From: CAYWOS01 sp964459985
GTDB lineage: Bacteria; Bacillota; Clostridia; Christensenellales; Aristaeellaceae
Direction of reading: 5' to 3'
Length of the DNA: 64,000 nucleotides
Assembly (NCBI GenBank): GCA_964459985.1
Contig: CAYWOS010000001.1
Span: 62,001-126,000, forward strand
This document shows positions 23,142-32,105 of this stretch, piece by piece (positions within the stretch are counted from its first letter, which is position 1; every line of letters starts with the position of its first letter). The notes under the pieces are model-generated. The model saw only the letters and a list, made by a program, of their open reading frames with translations. It did no database searches and was not told the origin of the DNA. The translations under genes and the position numbers were made by a program.

Positions 23142-25097
23142 TTACTCGCCGGCCAGCCACGCTTCCTTGGCGGCATAGTAGTCGGCAGCCGTGACAGGCT
23201 CTTCAAGAAGCTGCATGTACTTGAAGTAGGGGATGATGTTGTAGGAAGCCTGTCCGTAGAGGCCGTAAGCGGCGGTGAAGGGCTTCACCTTGCTGACCTG
23301 CAGGCTGGCGCCGCTGGTGTTATAGGGACGCAGGATGCCGTTGGTGAGCAGCATCGCTTCGCACTTGGCGAACAGTTCGATGCGCTCGTCGCCCACGGCG
23401 GCGTTCGCGGCGTTCATGACCGCCTGAGTCTCCTCAAGGCCGATCGCCTTCTTGGCGGCGATGTTGGATTCCGGAGGATTCTCGCTGGTCAGGTTCAGGC
23501 CGGAGTAAGCAAGCATGTCGCCGTTGTCGATGTTGTAGCAGTTGAGATAGGTCAGAGGATCGCCGTAGTCGGGACCCCAACCGGCGGCAAAGGCCAGGTC
23601 GATGGAGTTGTCAACGCCGGTGGGAACGGAGTAGAACGCGGAATAGTACACAGAGGAGCTGCCCTCCAGGAACACCGGATGAATGTCCACATATTCGCCG
23701 ATCGCGTCTTCAATGGACTTTTCCGTCGCAAGCGCGCGGTTCTTCTGGTTTTCGTTGGCGGCATACACGGGAATGTCCAGGATGATGGGCCATTCGGAAA
23801 CGGCGTCGCCCAGTTCTTCCTTCGCTTTGGCGGCGAAAGCCTTCGCGCGCTCCGCGTCGTACCAGCCGTCCTGACCGTCGGTCAGGTCAATGCCGGCAAA
23901 GCCGGGTTCCAGTTCTTCCACATACTTGGTCAGGATGGAGCCGTAATTGCGGCCGTCGGAAGTGGTGGCGAAGGTGTAGGGCACCAGCGTGTTGCGGGCG
24001 GTGTCCAGCGCGCGCTCTTCGCCCAAGGTGATGGCGCCGTAAGCGGCGGTGGAGAAGCCGGAATACACGGCCAGACGGAAGTACTTGTTCAGAATGGCGG
24101 CCTTGGCATCGGCACGCTGCGCTTCCGTCTTTTCGGTGGTGCTCACGGAAGGATCGTTATACAGCGCGAACAGCTGACGATCGAAGTTGAAAGCGCCCCA
24201 GTAGGAGGTGGCGGTGGTCATGCTCTTATACTGGTTGTCGGCAAAGAGCTCGTTCGCTTTGGCCACGACATCCGGCAGGGAGGAGTTGATGTTGGTGAAG
24301 GAGGTCTCGCCGTTGACAAACATGTTGAAGCCCTGCGAGGGGTCCTGACCGTCGGTGTAGGTAACGGTCACATGCTTGACGAACACGTTCTCGCTGTCAT
24401 AGTAGTTGGGGTTCGCGTCGAACTTTACTTCCTGAGCGGGAACCAGCGAGGTCAGGATGTAGCAGCCGTTGTAGAGGATGCTGGAGGGCTCGGTGGCGCC
24501 GAACAGATCGCCCTTGGATTCGAGGAATTCGGCGTTGATGGGCCACAGGATGGTGTAGGTGGTCATGCCGTCAAAGTAACCGCAGCCCTGCGTCAGGGTG
24601 TAGGTCAGCTTGTTGCCGTCGGCCTTGATACCGACGTCGTCCCACGTGCCGGTGCCGTCGGCGTAGTCCTTGAGACCCACGATCAGGTTCTCGACCAGCG
24701 ACAGGGTCTCGGACTTGGTCGCGACAGCGTGCTGCATGCCGGTAATGAAGTCTTCAGCCTTGACGTTGTCATACTCTTCGCCTTCGCTGGTGGACCACAC
24801 CGCGTCGTCGCGGATGGTGAAGGTCCATACGGAAGCGTCTTCATTGCAGGTCCATTCGGACGCCATGCCCGGGACCAGCTTGCCGGTGCGATCCTGCGTC
24901 AAGAGACCTTCGATGAAGTTGGAGACGTAGTCGCCGTTGGAGGATTTGTTGTTGAACACATAGTCCAGCGTGGTGATGTCGAAAGACTCGATCATGGAGA
25001 AGCTGTCCGGGCCGGTATAGTCTTCGGCCAGAGCAGAGCAGTTGCACATGCCAAGCAACAGTGCAAGCGCGAGAACGATCGCCAGGTACTTTCTCAT
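23142..25097 (-). CDS. oppA: Oligopeptide-binding protein OppA (SBP_bac_5)
   Basis: A 651-residue exported binding protein, somewhat longer than the typical 540-600. Residues 1-24 are a signal peptide (YLAIVLALALLLGMC, then CSALAED). The lipobox is poor, so either cleavage after ALA or lipid attachment at one of the two cysteines is possible. The family peptide-pocket segments are visible: DDAVWSTSEGEEYDNVKAEDFITGMQHAV and the NPNYYDSENVFVKHVTVTY region. An AEDFITG box near residue 115 is the SBP_bac_5 hallmark. The start is an ATG behind GGAGGG. Expression should be high, given a good promoter and strong site. Confidence 0.92.
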   Translation of the reverse strand: MRKYLAIVLALALLLGMCNCSALAEDYTGPDSFSMIESFDITTLDYVFNNKSSNGDYVSNFIEGLLTQDRTGKLVPGMASEWTCNEDASVWTFTIRDDAVWSTSEGEEYDNVKAEDFITGMQHAVATKSETLSLVENLIVGLKDYADGTGTWDDVGIKADGNKLTYTLTQGCGYFDGMTTYTILWPINAEFLESKGDLFGATEPSSILYNGCYILTSLVPAQEVKFDANPNYYDSENVFVKHVTVTYTDGQDPSQGFNMFVNGETSFTNINSSLPDVVAKANELFADNQYKSMTTATSYWGAFNFDRQLFALYNDPSVSTTEKTEAQRADAKAAILNKYFRLAVYSGFSTAAYGAITLGEERALDTARNTLVPYTFATTSDGRNYGSILTKYVEELEPGFAGIDLTDGQDGWYDAERAKAFAAKAKEELGDAVSEWPIILDIPVYAANENQKNRALATEKSIEDAIGEYVDIHPVFLEGSSSVYYSAFYSVPTGVDNSIDLAFAAGWGPDYGDPLTYLNCYNIDNGDMLAYSGLNLTSENPPESNIAAKKAIGLEETQAVMNAANAAVGDERIELFAKCEAMLLTNGILRPYNTSGASLQVSKVKPFTAAYGLYGQASYNIIPYFKYMQLLEEPVTAADYYAAKEAWLAGE

Positions 25098-25151
25098 TAT
25101 TGTCGTCCCTCCGTCATTCTTTACACATTCTTTCCGAATGTGATTTAGATT

Positions 25152-25180
25152 ATTGTAGCATATGATAATTCAAAATGCAA
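25152..25180 (-). promoter_or_regulatory. Promoter of the oppABCDF operon
   Basis: Minus strand TTGCAT (25180-25175), 17-bp spacer, TACAAT (25157-25152). The rest of the 361-base gap to spoIIE (25181-25458) is AT-rich near 25240-25290 and shows no other clear element. A sporulation promoter for spoIIE should lie in it, but I could not pick one out. Confidence 0.8.
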
Positions 25181-25458
25181 GGGATCTACGGCTGGTAAAT
25201 ACACTGTAAACGCAAAAAATGCAGAATGAAGACGCGAAGATTACATTTTTCCGTTCGCGCATTGTTTTTTTTATGTTCTCAATTTCGGCAGGAATTCACG
25301 GACGGAATCAAGCGATGGGATAGCCGTCCGCGTGTCAATAAAGCATCCTATTTATATGGCGTTCGGATGCCGGAGCGATGCCAATGAAGCGCATCTTTCG
25401 CGCGCTCATTCGACGGTACGGATACCGATGATTCCATACAGTACGGGCAGGGAGGCTG

Positions 25459-27801
25459 ATGACCATGCAGCGCACGGCGGAGGAAACCCTGCGGATACGG
25501 CGTCCGGGATGGCGCGCGGGCGCCGCTTTTGCGCGCGCGGCTTCGCTCTGGCGCGAACACGGAGCGGAAGCGATCTCCTTTTTCGCCTTGTTTCTGATCG
25601 GTATCGCGCGATGCTTTGAAATGCCCTCGCCCTACGCCGTCTGCTGCGTCGCTGCGATGGCGTACTGCGGGCTTCCGCTTGGCGGCGCGCTTTGCGGCGC
25701 GGCGGCGGCGAGCGTGTATCTGATGGCGTTCGGCCAGCCAGCGGATTTTGCGCAGGCGGCGGCGTGCCTGATGATGGCGCCGCTCAAATACCTGACGCCG
25801 GGATCGCTGAAGCGGCCGACCGCGCTTGTCTGTCTGGCGCTGCTCGCGCGGGGCGCGTTTACCGCCGCGCAGATCGCCGCGCCGCAAACGATCGTCATGA
25901 CCGTCGTATCGGCCGCGCTTGGCGGCGTGACGGTGCCTTCGTCCGTCAAGGCCGTCAAGATGATCAGGAGCGGTCAGAAGGATTGGTCAATCGACGATCT
26001 GACCTGCTTGATTATCCCGTCGCTGATGGTGCTGTCGGGATTAAGCGTCCTGCGGGTGCTGGCGCTGAACCCGGGATACGCGGCGGCTTTCCTGCTCGTG
26101 CTTTTATGCGGTCATCTTTTCGGCTCGCCCGTCGCGGCCTGCGCGGGCGCGGCGGCGGGATTCGCGCTGATGCTGGCCGGGCACGGCGCGCTGCCACCCG
26201 TACTGCTCACGCTCGGCGGCGCGTGCTGCGGACTGACGCGCGGACGCGGAAGAAGCCTTTCCATGATGATGCTCGTCGCGGAGTGTATGCTGATGATGTA
26301 TCTTCTGGTCGGCGCGATATCATGGACGGTCATGGTCAGCGCGCTCGGCGCGGGGATCGCGTTTCTATTGATCCCCGCCGCCGCCATGAAGCGCATTCGG
26401 CGCGCGTCCGCCCACCTGTTCAAGCCCTCGCCCGGGCAAAACGCGTACATGAAAACGCGCGTTATGCAGTGGGCGTCGCAAATCGAAGGCGTGATCGACG
26501 CGCTGCCCGCGCCCTGCGTGCCCGAGCCGGACGCCGAGAGCCTTTGCGAGGAATTGGCGGAGCGCCTTTGCGAGGGATGCGAGCGCATGACGATCTGCTG
26601 GCACGAGGAGTATGAAAAATCAAAGCGTTCGGCGGCGCGCGTGGTCGAGGCGTCGGGCGACGACGAAGCGCTGATCGCGTGCGTGAACGCGCATTACGCG
26701 AGCTGCTTGCGGATATCGGATATTCCGAAGATCGCCGCGCGGTTTGAAAGCGACAGGCAGGTCAGGCTCAAGCGCGCGCTGAACGCGGAATACGAGCGTC
26801 GGATGCTGTCGACTCATTTATCCGCGATGTCGCAGGCGGTTCAGCTGATTGCGCTGGAGGACGCCGAGGGCGCGGACGCGGAATCGGCCGATTGGTCGAA
26901 CGCCGTCGGCGAAGCGCTGCTTTCCATGCGTTTTCCCGGAAAAACGCGTTTTGTCAGACAAATCGACGGGCGCTTCGTCGTATGTCTCGACGTTGATCCG
27001 CTCGCGCCCCGTCCGTGCGCGGGCGAGGAGCTTTGTCGCGCCGTCGGGATCAGGCTGGGCGCGAGCATGATGGTTTCATCAAGGCACGGCGGACAAATTA
27101 TGCTCGTTCAGCAGCCGCCTATGGCGGTCTGCGTCGGTACGGCGACATCCTGCGCCGTAACGCCCGAACGCCGTAATCTGACCTATCAGGTGGAAAACGG
27201 CGACGCCGTGCTGTCGGACGATCTGGCGGACGGGCGCGCGCTGATCGCGCTCAGCGACGGCATGGGGCACGGCGAGGATGCCGGAAAAGAAAGCAAAAAA
27301 ACGCTCGAACTGCTTGCGCACTGCCTGAAGGCGGGTTATTCGCGCACGCAGGCGATGACCGCCGTCAACGGCATGATGCTCTCTTCAACGGGCGGCGAGC
27401 AATTCGCCACCGTTGATCTGTGCCTGTTCGACCGGTGGACGGGCGATATAACCATCGATAAACTGGGCGCGTGCGCGTCTTTCCTGATTCGGGGGCAAAA
27501 AGTGCAGGTCATCGAGGGCGCGGCGCTGCCTCTGGGCGTGATCGCGCACGTTATTCCGACAGAATACGCGTGCGCGCTGTCGGAAGGCGATGTTTTGCTG
27601 CTGATGAGCGACGGCGCGGCGGATGTGTTTGATCGGGAGGAATGGATCAGCGTGATCTCGCGGTATCTGAACGAGCCGCCGCAGCGAATCGCCGACGCCG
27701 TGCTTCAGGACGCGCTTGTCCGCGTCAACGGGATGCCGCAGGACGATATGACGGTCGTTTGCGTCCGCGCGGAGGGCAGGACGGTGATCACACGGGAGTA
27801 A
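25459..27801 (+). CDS. spoIIE: Stage II sporulation protein E (PP2C phosphatase)
   Basis: A 780-residue SpoIIE. The first 300 residues contain about ten membrane helices, the middle is a cytoplasmic regulatory region with a CEGCERMTICWHEEY segment, and residues 580-775 are a PP2C/SpoIIE phosphatase domain. Metal-binding aspartates are visible in ALSDGMGHGEDAGKES, LLLMSDGAADVFD and PQDDMTVVCV. In sporulating Firmicutes it dephosphorylates SpoIIAA, freeing sigma-F in the forespore, and acts at the polar septum. The ATG at 25459 follows GGGAGG; another ATG lies two codons later. It is monocistronic. Its TAA abuts a two-unit 21-bp-period array. Confidence 0.93.
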   Translation: MTMQRTAEETLRIRRPGWRAGAAFARAASLWREHGAEAISFFALFLIGIARCFEMPSPYAVCCVAAMAYCGLPLGGALCGAAAASVYLMAFGQPADFAQAAACLMMAPLKYLTPGSLKRPTALVCLALLARGAFTAAQIAAPQTIVMTVVSAALGGVTVPSSVKAVKMIRSGQKDWSIDDLTCLIIPSLMVLSGLSVLRVLALNPGYAAAFLLVLLCGHLFGSPVAACAGAAAGFALMLAGHGALPPVLLTLGGACCGLTRGRGRSLSMMMLVAECMLMMYLLVGAISWTVMVSALGAGIAFLLIPAAAMKRIRRASAHLFKPSPGQNAYMKTRVMQWASQIEGVIDALPAPCVPEPDAESLCEELAERLCEGCERMTICWHEEYEKSKRSAARVVEASGDDEALIACVNAHYASCLRISDIPKIAARFESDRQVRLKRALNAEYERRMLSTHLSAMSQAVQLIALEDAEGADAESADWSNAVGEALLSMRFPGKTRFVRQIDGRFVVCLDVDPLAPRPCAGEELCRAVGIRLGASMMVSSRHGGQIMLVQQPPMAVCVGTATSCAVTPERRNLTYQVENGDAVLSDDLADGRALIALSDGMGHGEDAGKESKKTLELLAHCLKAGYSRTQAMTAVNGMMLSSTGGEQFATVDLCLFDRWTGDITIDKLGACASFLIRGQKVQVIEGAALPLGVIAHVIPTEYACALSEGDVLLLMSDGAADVFDREEWISVISRYLNEPPQRIADAVLQDALVRVNGMPQDDMTVVCVRAEGRTVITRE

Positions 27802-27802
27802 A

Positions 27803-27837
27803 CATACCAAAGTATAGAATATACATACCGAATTCTA
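27803..27837 (-). repeat. 21-bp-period motif array, locus 2 (two units)
   Basis: Minus-strand units TAGAATTCGGTATG (27837-27824) and TATACTTTGGTATG (27816-27803) with a 7-base spacer, unit starts 21 bp apart. It fills the whole gap between the convergent spoIIE and MFS genes, and its first TAG is the MFS stop codon. Confidence 0.75.
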
Positions 27838-28992
27838 ATGATTGCGTGCAACTTGCCGGTCGACGGTTTCGACCATGAGGATCATGACGAGCGTGAGCGC
27901 CAGGATAGCGAAGGGGGCGCTGCCGAAACCGGTCACCGACGACAGCATCCCGTAAAGCGGCGGGAAAAGCGTGCTCCCGACATAGGCGCTCGCCATTTGC
28001 AGGCCGATTAATCCCTGCGAATTGCGCTCGCCGAAGCGGATTGGCGTTTCGTGGATCATCGCGGGATAAATCGGCGCGCAGCCAAGCCCGATAATCAAAA
28101 ACCCCGCCAGCTTGAAATACTCGCCGATCGGCAGCACAAGGAAGGCCGTCCCGAGCAGAATCGCGGTATAACCGATGCGGATCAGCCGCCGGCCGCTGAA
28201 TCGGTCGGATAAGAAGCCGGCCAGCACGCGCCCGATGGTGATGCCGAGATAGGAAATCGACACGAAGCGCGCCGCGCGATCATTGGGCAATCCGACATGC
28301 ATCACCAGATAGCTCGCTCCCCACACGCCCAGCATGACCTCAAGCCCGCAATAGCAGCAAAAGGCGGTCATCGCCGCCTTGGCGCCGGGGATGGAAAGGA
28401 GCTTTTTGAAATGGACCTCGTTTTTCTCCTCGGCGCCCGGACGCCGTTCGTGCTTTCGCCAGAGCGGGAGAGAAAAGAGAAGACAGACAAACAAAAGCGC
28501 CTGAACGCCGCCGACGGTCATATATCCCGCGCGCCAGCCTCCGCCTCCGCCAATGAATACCGACATCAACAACGGTCCCGCCGTCGCGCCGACGCCCCAG
28601 AAGCTGTGCAGCCAATTCATATGCCGCGCCGCGTAATGCAGCGCCACGAAATTATTGAGCGCGGCGTCCACCGCGCCGCCGCCCAGCCCCAGAGGAATGG
28701 CAAGCAGGCATAAGAACAAAAACGAGGGCGCGGCGCAAATGCCGAACAGGGCGGCCGCCGTCAGGAACACGCTGACGACCAGCACTTTACCCGTGCCGTA
28801 TTTACCCGCGACACGCGCGCTCAACAGGCTGGCGGCGATCGTCCCGCCGGAGGCGATCATGGAGAAAATCCCCGCGTATTCGATCGGCACGCCGATTTCG
28901 GCGTACAGGCTCGGCCAAGCCGATCCCATCACGCTGTCGGGCAGCCCCAGACTGATAAAGGCGACGTAAATCAGGACAAGCAGCGTTCCCAT
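27835..28992 (-). CDS. MFS transporter
   Basis: A 385-residue major facilitator with twelve hydrophobic segments. The first loop has LGLPDSVMGSAWPSLYAEIGVP, and helix 2-3 has the family SARVAGKYGTGKVL pattern. The seventh-eighth segment (GRVLAGFLSDRFSGRRLIRIG) holds the repeated GxLaDRxGrr motif. It resembles sugar/organic-compound MFS members of Clostridia with an N-terminal LPDS motif, but the substrate is unknown. A promoter about 180 bases upstream implies a long leader. No riboswitch signature is evident in it. Its stop codon lies in the 21-bp-period repeat. Confidence 0.85.
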   Translation of the reverse strand: MGTLLVLIYVAFISLGLPDSVMGSAWPSLYAEIGVPIEYAGIFSMIASGGTIAASLLSARVAGKYGTGKVLVVSVFLTAAALFGICAAPSFLFLCLLAIPLGLGGGAVDAALNNFVALHYAARHMNWLHSFWGVGATAGPLLMSVFIGGGGGWRAGYMTVGGVQALLFVCLLFSLPLWRKHERRPGAEEKNEVHFKKLLSIPGAKAAMTAFCCYCGLEVMLGVWGASYLVMHVGLPNDRAARFVSISYLGITIGRVLAGFLSDRFSGRRLIRIGYTAILLGTAFLVLPIGEYFKLAGFLIIGLGCAPIYPAMIHETPIRFGERNSQGLIGLQMASAYVGSTLFPPLYGMLSSVTGFGSAPFAILALTLVMILMVETVDRQVARNH

Positions 28993-29168
28993 GGCGATGT
29001 TCCATCCGTTCTTATTGATATGCCCGCGCGGGCGACGTGAAATCGTGACGACGGAATCGTGACGAGAAAATGGATGTCGGTTTCAACGCGCGGGGACGGC
29101 GATCATGCGGGCGATACAGGTCTTTCATCCCTTGATTGACGCGCCGTGCCGTTCGCGCGAACGAATTC

Positions 29169-29196
29169 ATCATACCATAAATACCAAAAAGTTCAA
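29169..29196 (-). promoter_or_regulatory. Promoter of the MFS gene
   Basis: Minus strand TTGAAC (29196-29191), 16-bp spacer, TATGAT (29174-29169). It leaves a leader of roughly 170 nt, which includes the palindrome GCCCGCGCGGGC at 29022-29033. Confidence 0.6.
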
Positions 29197-29230
29197 GCCG
29201 CTTTCCGCCGATTTATCGCGCGATTGCATA

Positions 29231-29259
29231 TTGACAGCCTGCGCGCGGCGTGCTATACT
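29231..29259 (+). promoter_or_regulatory. Promoter of dinB
   Basis: TTGACA (29231-29236), 17-bp spacer, TATACT (29254-29259), 38 bases before the start codon. Confidence 0.85.
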
Positions 29260-29264
29260 AAATG

Positions 29265-29278
29265 CGAACAGATGTTCT
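29265..29278 (+). promoter_or_regulatory. LexA (SOS) box over the dinB transcription start
   Basis: CGAACAGATGTTCT contains the exact Firmicute LexA dyad GAAC-N4-GTTC. It begins 6 bases after the -10 element, so bound LexA would block the transcription start. Confidence 0.85.
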
Positions 29279-29296
29279 CGAATGGTGGTGACGGTC

Positions 29297-30544
29297 ATGG
29301 CGCGGGTCATTCTGCATTCGGACGCGAACTCCTTCTACGCCAGCGTCGAAAGCGTGTACGATCCCAATCTGCGCGGCAAAGCGCTGGCGGTGTCCGGCGA
29401 CGCCGAGAATCGTCACGGCATTATTCTGACCAAGAATCAGATCGCCAAACGCTTCGGCGTCAAAACGGGCGAGGCGATCTGGCAGGCGCGGGAGAAATGC
29501 CCCGGTCTTGTCTGCGTGTCGCCGCACTATTCCCTGTATCTCCGCTTCAGCGCCGAAATGCGGCGCATGTACGAGGAATACACCGATCATGTCGAATCCT
29601 TCGGGCTGGACGAGGCGTGGCTCGATCTTTCGGCGCCCGGGCGCGATCTGCGCGATGGCGAGCGCATCGCCCATGAAATCCGAAACCGCGTGCGGGAGGA
29701 ATTGGGCATCACCGTATCCCTCGGCGTCGCCGACAACAAAGTGTTCGCCAAGCTCGGCTCCGACATGAAAAAACCCGACGCCGTGACGGTGATCGAGCGC
29801 GAGCGCTACGCCGAAACGGTGTGGCGGCTGCCGGCGTACGAATTGCTCTACATCGGTTCCAGCACGCGACGCAAGCTCGCCGCCATCGGCGTGTTGACCA
29901 TCGGCGATCTGGCGAGATGCGACACGCAGACGCTCGAAAAGAAGATCGGACGCAACGGCGTGCTGCTCAAAGCGTTCGCCAACGGCGGCGACGTGTCTCC
30001 CGTCCAGCGCGCCGATCTGTCGGTGCCCGTCAAATCGGTGGGCAACAGCACGACGCCGCCGCGCGATATCTGCGATATCGAGGACGCCAAATGCATCCTG
30101 TATATGCTGGCGCAGTCGGTCGCGGCGCGAATGCGCGAGCAGGGATTTCGCGGCGCGTGCGTATCCATCGGCGCGCGCACGACCGATCTTCAAAGCACGA
30201 CGCGTCAATGCCATCTCCCGCGTCCCACCAACCTCACGGGCGAAATCATCGCCGCCGCCCTGCGCCTGTTCGAGGAGAACTATCTGGACGGCTTTCCGTA
30301 CCGAAGTCTGGGCGTGTGCTGCTCGGCGCTGTCCGGCGAGGGCGAGCCGGTGCAGCTTGATCTGAACGGCGTCGAGCAGAAAAGGTTGCGCCTGCGCGAG
30401 CTGGAACGCGCGGTTGACACCCTGCGCGGGCGTTTCGGACAGCAGGTGGTTCGCCGATGCATCGAATTGACCGACGATCGGTACGCTTCCGTCAATGTCC
30501 GCGAGGACAACATCATCCATCCCATGCCGTTTTTCGCGGGGTGA
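29297..30544 (+). CDS. dinB: Y-family DNA polymerase IV
   Basis: A 415-residue translesion polymerase. Catalytic carboxylates are visible: D9 in LHSDANSFYASVE and D105-E106 in SFGLDEAWLD. The palm continues with VSLGVADNKVFAKLGSDMKKP. The helix-hairpin-helix and little-finger parts follow (IGVLTIGDLARCD; GEIIAAALRLFEE). The frame is open for 64 codons upstream, but the ATG at 29297 starts the conserved ARVILHSD and lies downstream of the promoter and LexA box. No beta-clamp-binding QxxLF motif is obvious at the C-terminus. Expression is probably DNA-damage induced. It is followed by 1.5 kb of repeats. Confidence 0.92.
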   Translation: MARVILHSDANSFYASVESVYDPNLRGKALAVSGDAENRHGIILTKNQIAKRFGVKTGEAIWQAREKCPGLVCVSPHYSLYLRFSAEMRRMYEEYTDHVESFGLDEAWLDLSAPGRDLRDGERIAHEIRNRVREELGITVSLGVADNKVFAKLGSDMKKPDAVTVIERERYAETVWRLPAYELLYIGSSTRRKLAAIGVLTIGDLARCDTQTLEKKIGRNGVLLKAFANGGDVSPVQRADLSVPVKSVGNSTTPPRDICDIEDAKCILYMLAQSVAARMREQGFRGACVSIGARTTDLQSTTRQCHLPRPTNLTGEIIAAALRLFEENYLDGFPYRSLGVCCSALSGEGEPVQLDLNGVEQKRLRLRELERAVDTLRGRFGQQVVRRCIELTDDRYASVNVREDNIIHPMPFFAG

Positions 30545-30651
30545 ACGGCGGGGCTTCGCGCCGCGCGGAGAAGCCCGGACGAAAAGCGCGCAATGCTTTC
30601 GCGCGGCACGGCGGGCGCGGCAGAGTGATAAAAACGGCGAGGCACAACACA

Positions 30652-30910
30652 ACGGTCTGACAGGAACGGTGAGCGCGGCAAAATGGCAAGCGCAACGGTC
30701 TGACAGGAACGGCGAGCGCGGCAGAATGGCAGGCACAACGGTCTGGCAGGGACGGGCAAGCGCGGCAAAATGGCAGGCAAACGGTCTGACAGGGACGGCT
30801 AGCGCGGCAGAATGGCAGGCACAACGGTCTGACAGGCACGGCGAGCGCGGCAGAATGGGCGGGCACAACGGTCTGACAGGGACGGCGAAAACGCGGTTGC
30901 TTCTGCTTGC
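30652..30910. repeat. 43-bp tandem repeat array downstream of dinB
   Basis: Six units anchored by ACGGTCTG at 30652, 30695, 30738, 30781, 30824 and 30868 (43-bp period, last step 44). The core of each unit is close to GACGGCGAGCGCGGCAGAAT. The period is not a multiple of three and no ribosome-binding site leads into it, so it is non-coding. The preceding 30545-30651 shows nothing recognisable. Confidence 0.92.
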
Positions 30911-31135
30911 CGGAGAACGGTAGATCGCCGGACAACGGCAGAAAAGGTATTGAGCTATCGGACGACAGGAGGAAGGCGCTCCTTGTCGGGAATATGAGGG
31001 CTTGCCCCTTGCAGGAAACGGGGATAAGCGATTCTCTCGTAGAAACGGAGCGGCCAGTGCGCCTTGCGGACATGCCCGGAGCGACGAAGTGTTAGCGCTA
31101 ATACATGCATATCTTTGAAAATGACGACCTTCGTC

Positions 31136-31275
31136 TCTTGGCGTGTGACGGCGGAATTTCGTTTCTTGGTGCGTGACGGCAGATCAGTTTCTCTTGGTAC
31201 GCGACGGCGGATCAGCGTTTCTTGGGGCTCGACGATGGATCGGCATTTCTTGGTTCGCGACGGCGGATTCTCTTT
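31136..31275. repeat. 28-bp tandem array, block 1
   Basis: Five units begin with TCTTGG at 31136, 31164, 31192, 31220 and 31248. An approximate consensus is TCTTGGTNCGYGACGGCGG followed by ATCAGCRTT. The strict 28-bp period is not codon-sized. Confidence 0.88.
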
Positions 31276-31484
31276 CCGGGGAGCGACGGCGAGTACGTGT
31301 CCCTTCCGACCGGGCAGGCCATTGCCGGGCTTTCGAATTCTCGGCGAACTTGTCTCTTGTGGGAAGCTGGGATAAGCGATTCACTCGTGGAACCGACGCG
31401 GCTTTTTGTGTCGTGCGGACAAGCTCGGAGCGACGGAGTGTTAGTGCTAATGCATGCATATCTTTGAAAATGACGACCTTCGTC

Positions 31485-31714
31485 TCTTGGCGTGTGACGG
31501 CGGATCAGCATTTCATGGTTTGCGACGGCGGCAGATCAGCGTTTCTTGGGGCTCGACGATGGATCGGCATTCCTTGGTTCGCGATGGTGGAATTTCGTCT
31601 CTTGGTGCGTGACGGCAGATCAGTGTCTCTTGGTTTGCGACGGCGGCAGATCAGCGTTTCTTGGGGCTCGACGATGGATCAGCATTTCTTGGTTCGCGAT
31701 GGCGGATTCTCGCT
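31485..31714. repeat. 28-bp tandem array, block 2
   Basis: Eight units begin at 31485, 31513, 31544, 31572, 31600, 31628, 31659 and 31687. Two units are 31 bp because of a CAG insertion. Units match block 1, and the whole block sits in the second copy of the long repeat. Confidence 0.88.
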
Positions 31715-32105
31715 TCCAGGGAGCGACGGTGAGCATACATCCCTTTCGGTCGTTCAGGAACTTGCAGGGCTTGCGTAATTTCGGCGAGCTTGCTCCTTGC
31801 GGAAATGTGGCCTACTCCTTACAGGAAGCGGGAATAAGCGTCTCCCGCGCGGAAACGGCGCGGCCTGTGTGCCTTGCGGACGTGCCCGGAACGACGGAGC
31901 GGGCGGCGCAGAACCGGCGTTCGATAGGCGGCGTGATCGACCTTTGCAGGAAGATCCCGACCCGGAGCATTCATTAGGATGCCGATGACGGTCATTCACT
32001 CGGCGAGCAAGGAAGGCTTCCCACAGCGACGGGCGTCGACCATTCAAAAAGCGTTCCCGATAAACGGCGCCGAGGACAATACTTTGTCGTAAGGAAGCGA
32101 TAATC

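Larger units (their letters stand above)
30985..31900. repeat. Diverged long repeat, three copies, in a gene-free stretch
   Basis: A block containing GGATAAGCGATTC, a GCGGAC-TGC-CGGAGCGACG stretch and a following gene-poor tail recurs at about 31022, 31370 and 31831 (steps of 348 and 461). Copies 1 and 2 share about 50 identical bases beginning CATGCATATCTTTG (31104 and 31453). Short open frames exist, but they lack ribosome-binding sites and change length between copies. I see no gene here. The flank 31901-32105 is also without a recognisable element. Confidence 0.8.

Noticed and set aside
23049..25148. 699-residue plus-strand open frame
   Set aside because: Antisense of oppA; Gly/Val-rich sequence without any domain.
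29022..29033. Palindrome GCCCGCGCGGGC as a regulatory site (also at 63849)
   Set aside because: Two copies of a pure GC palindrome are easily met by chance in DNA of this composition, and their positions relative to genes differ.
30652..31714. Possible CRISPR array (regular 28-43 bp repeats)
   Set aside because: The repeats are head-to-tail with no unique spacers between them, units are diverged, and no cas gene is in the window.
31173..31778. 201-residue open frame with repeated RDGG- and RRW-type segments
   Set aside because: It is produced by the 28-bp repeats, has no ribosome-binding site, and the repeat period shifts frame between units.
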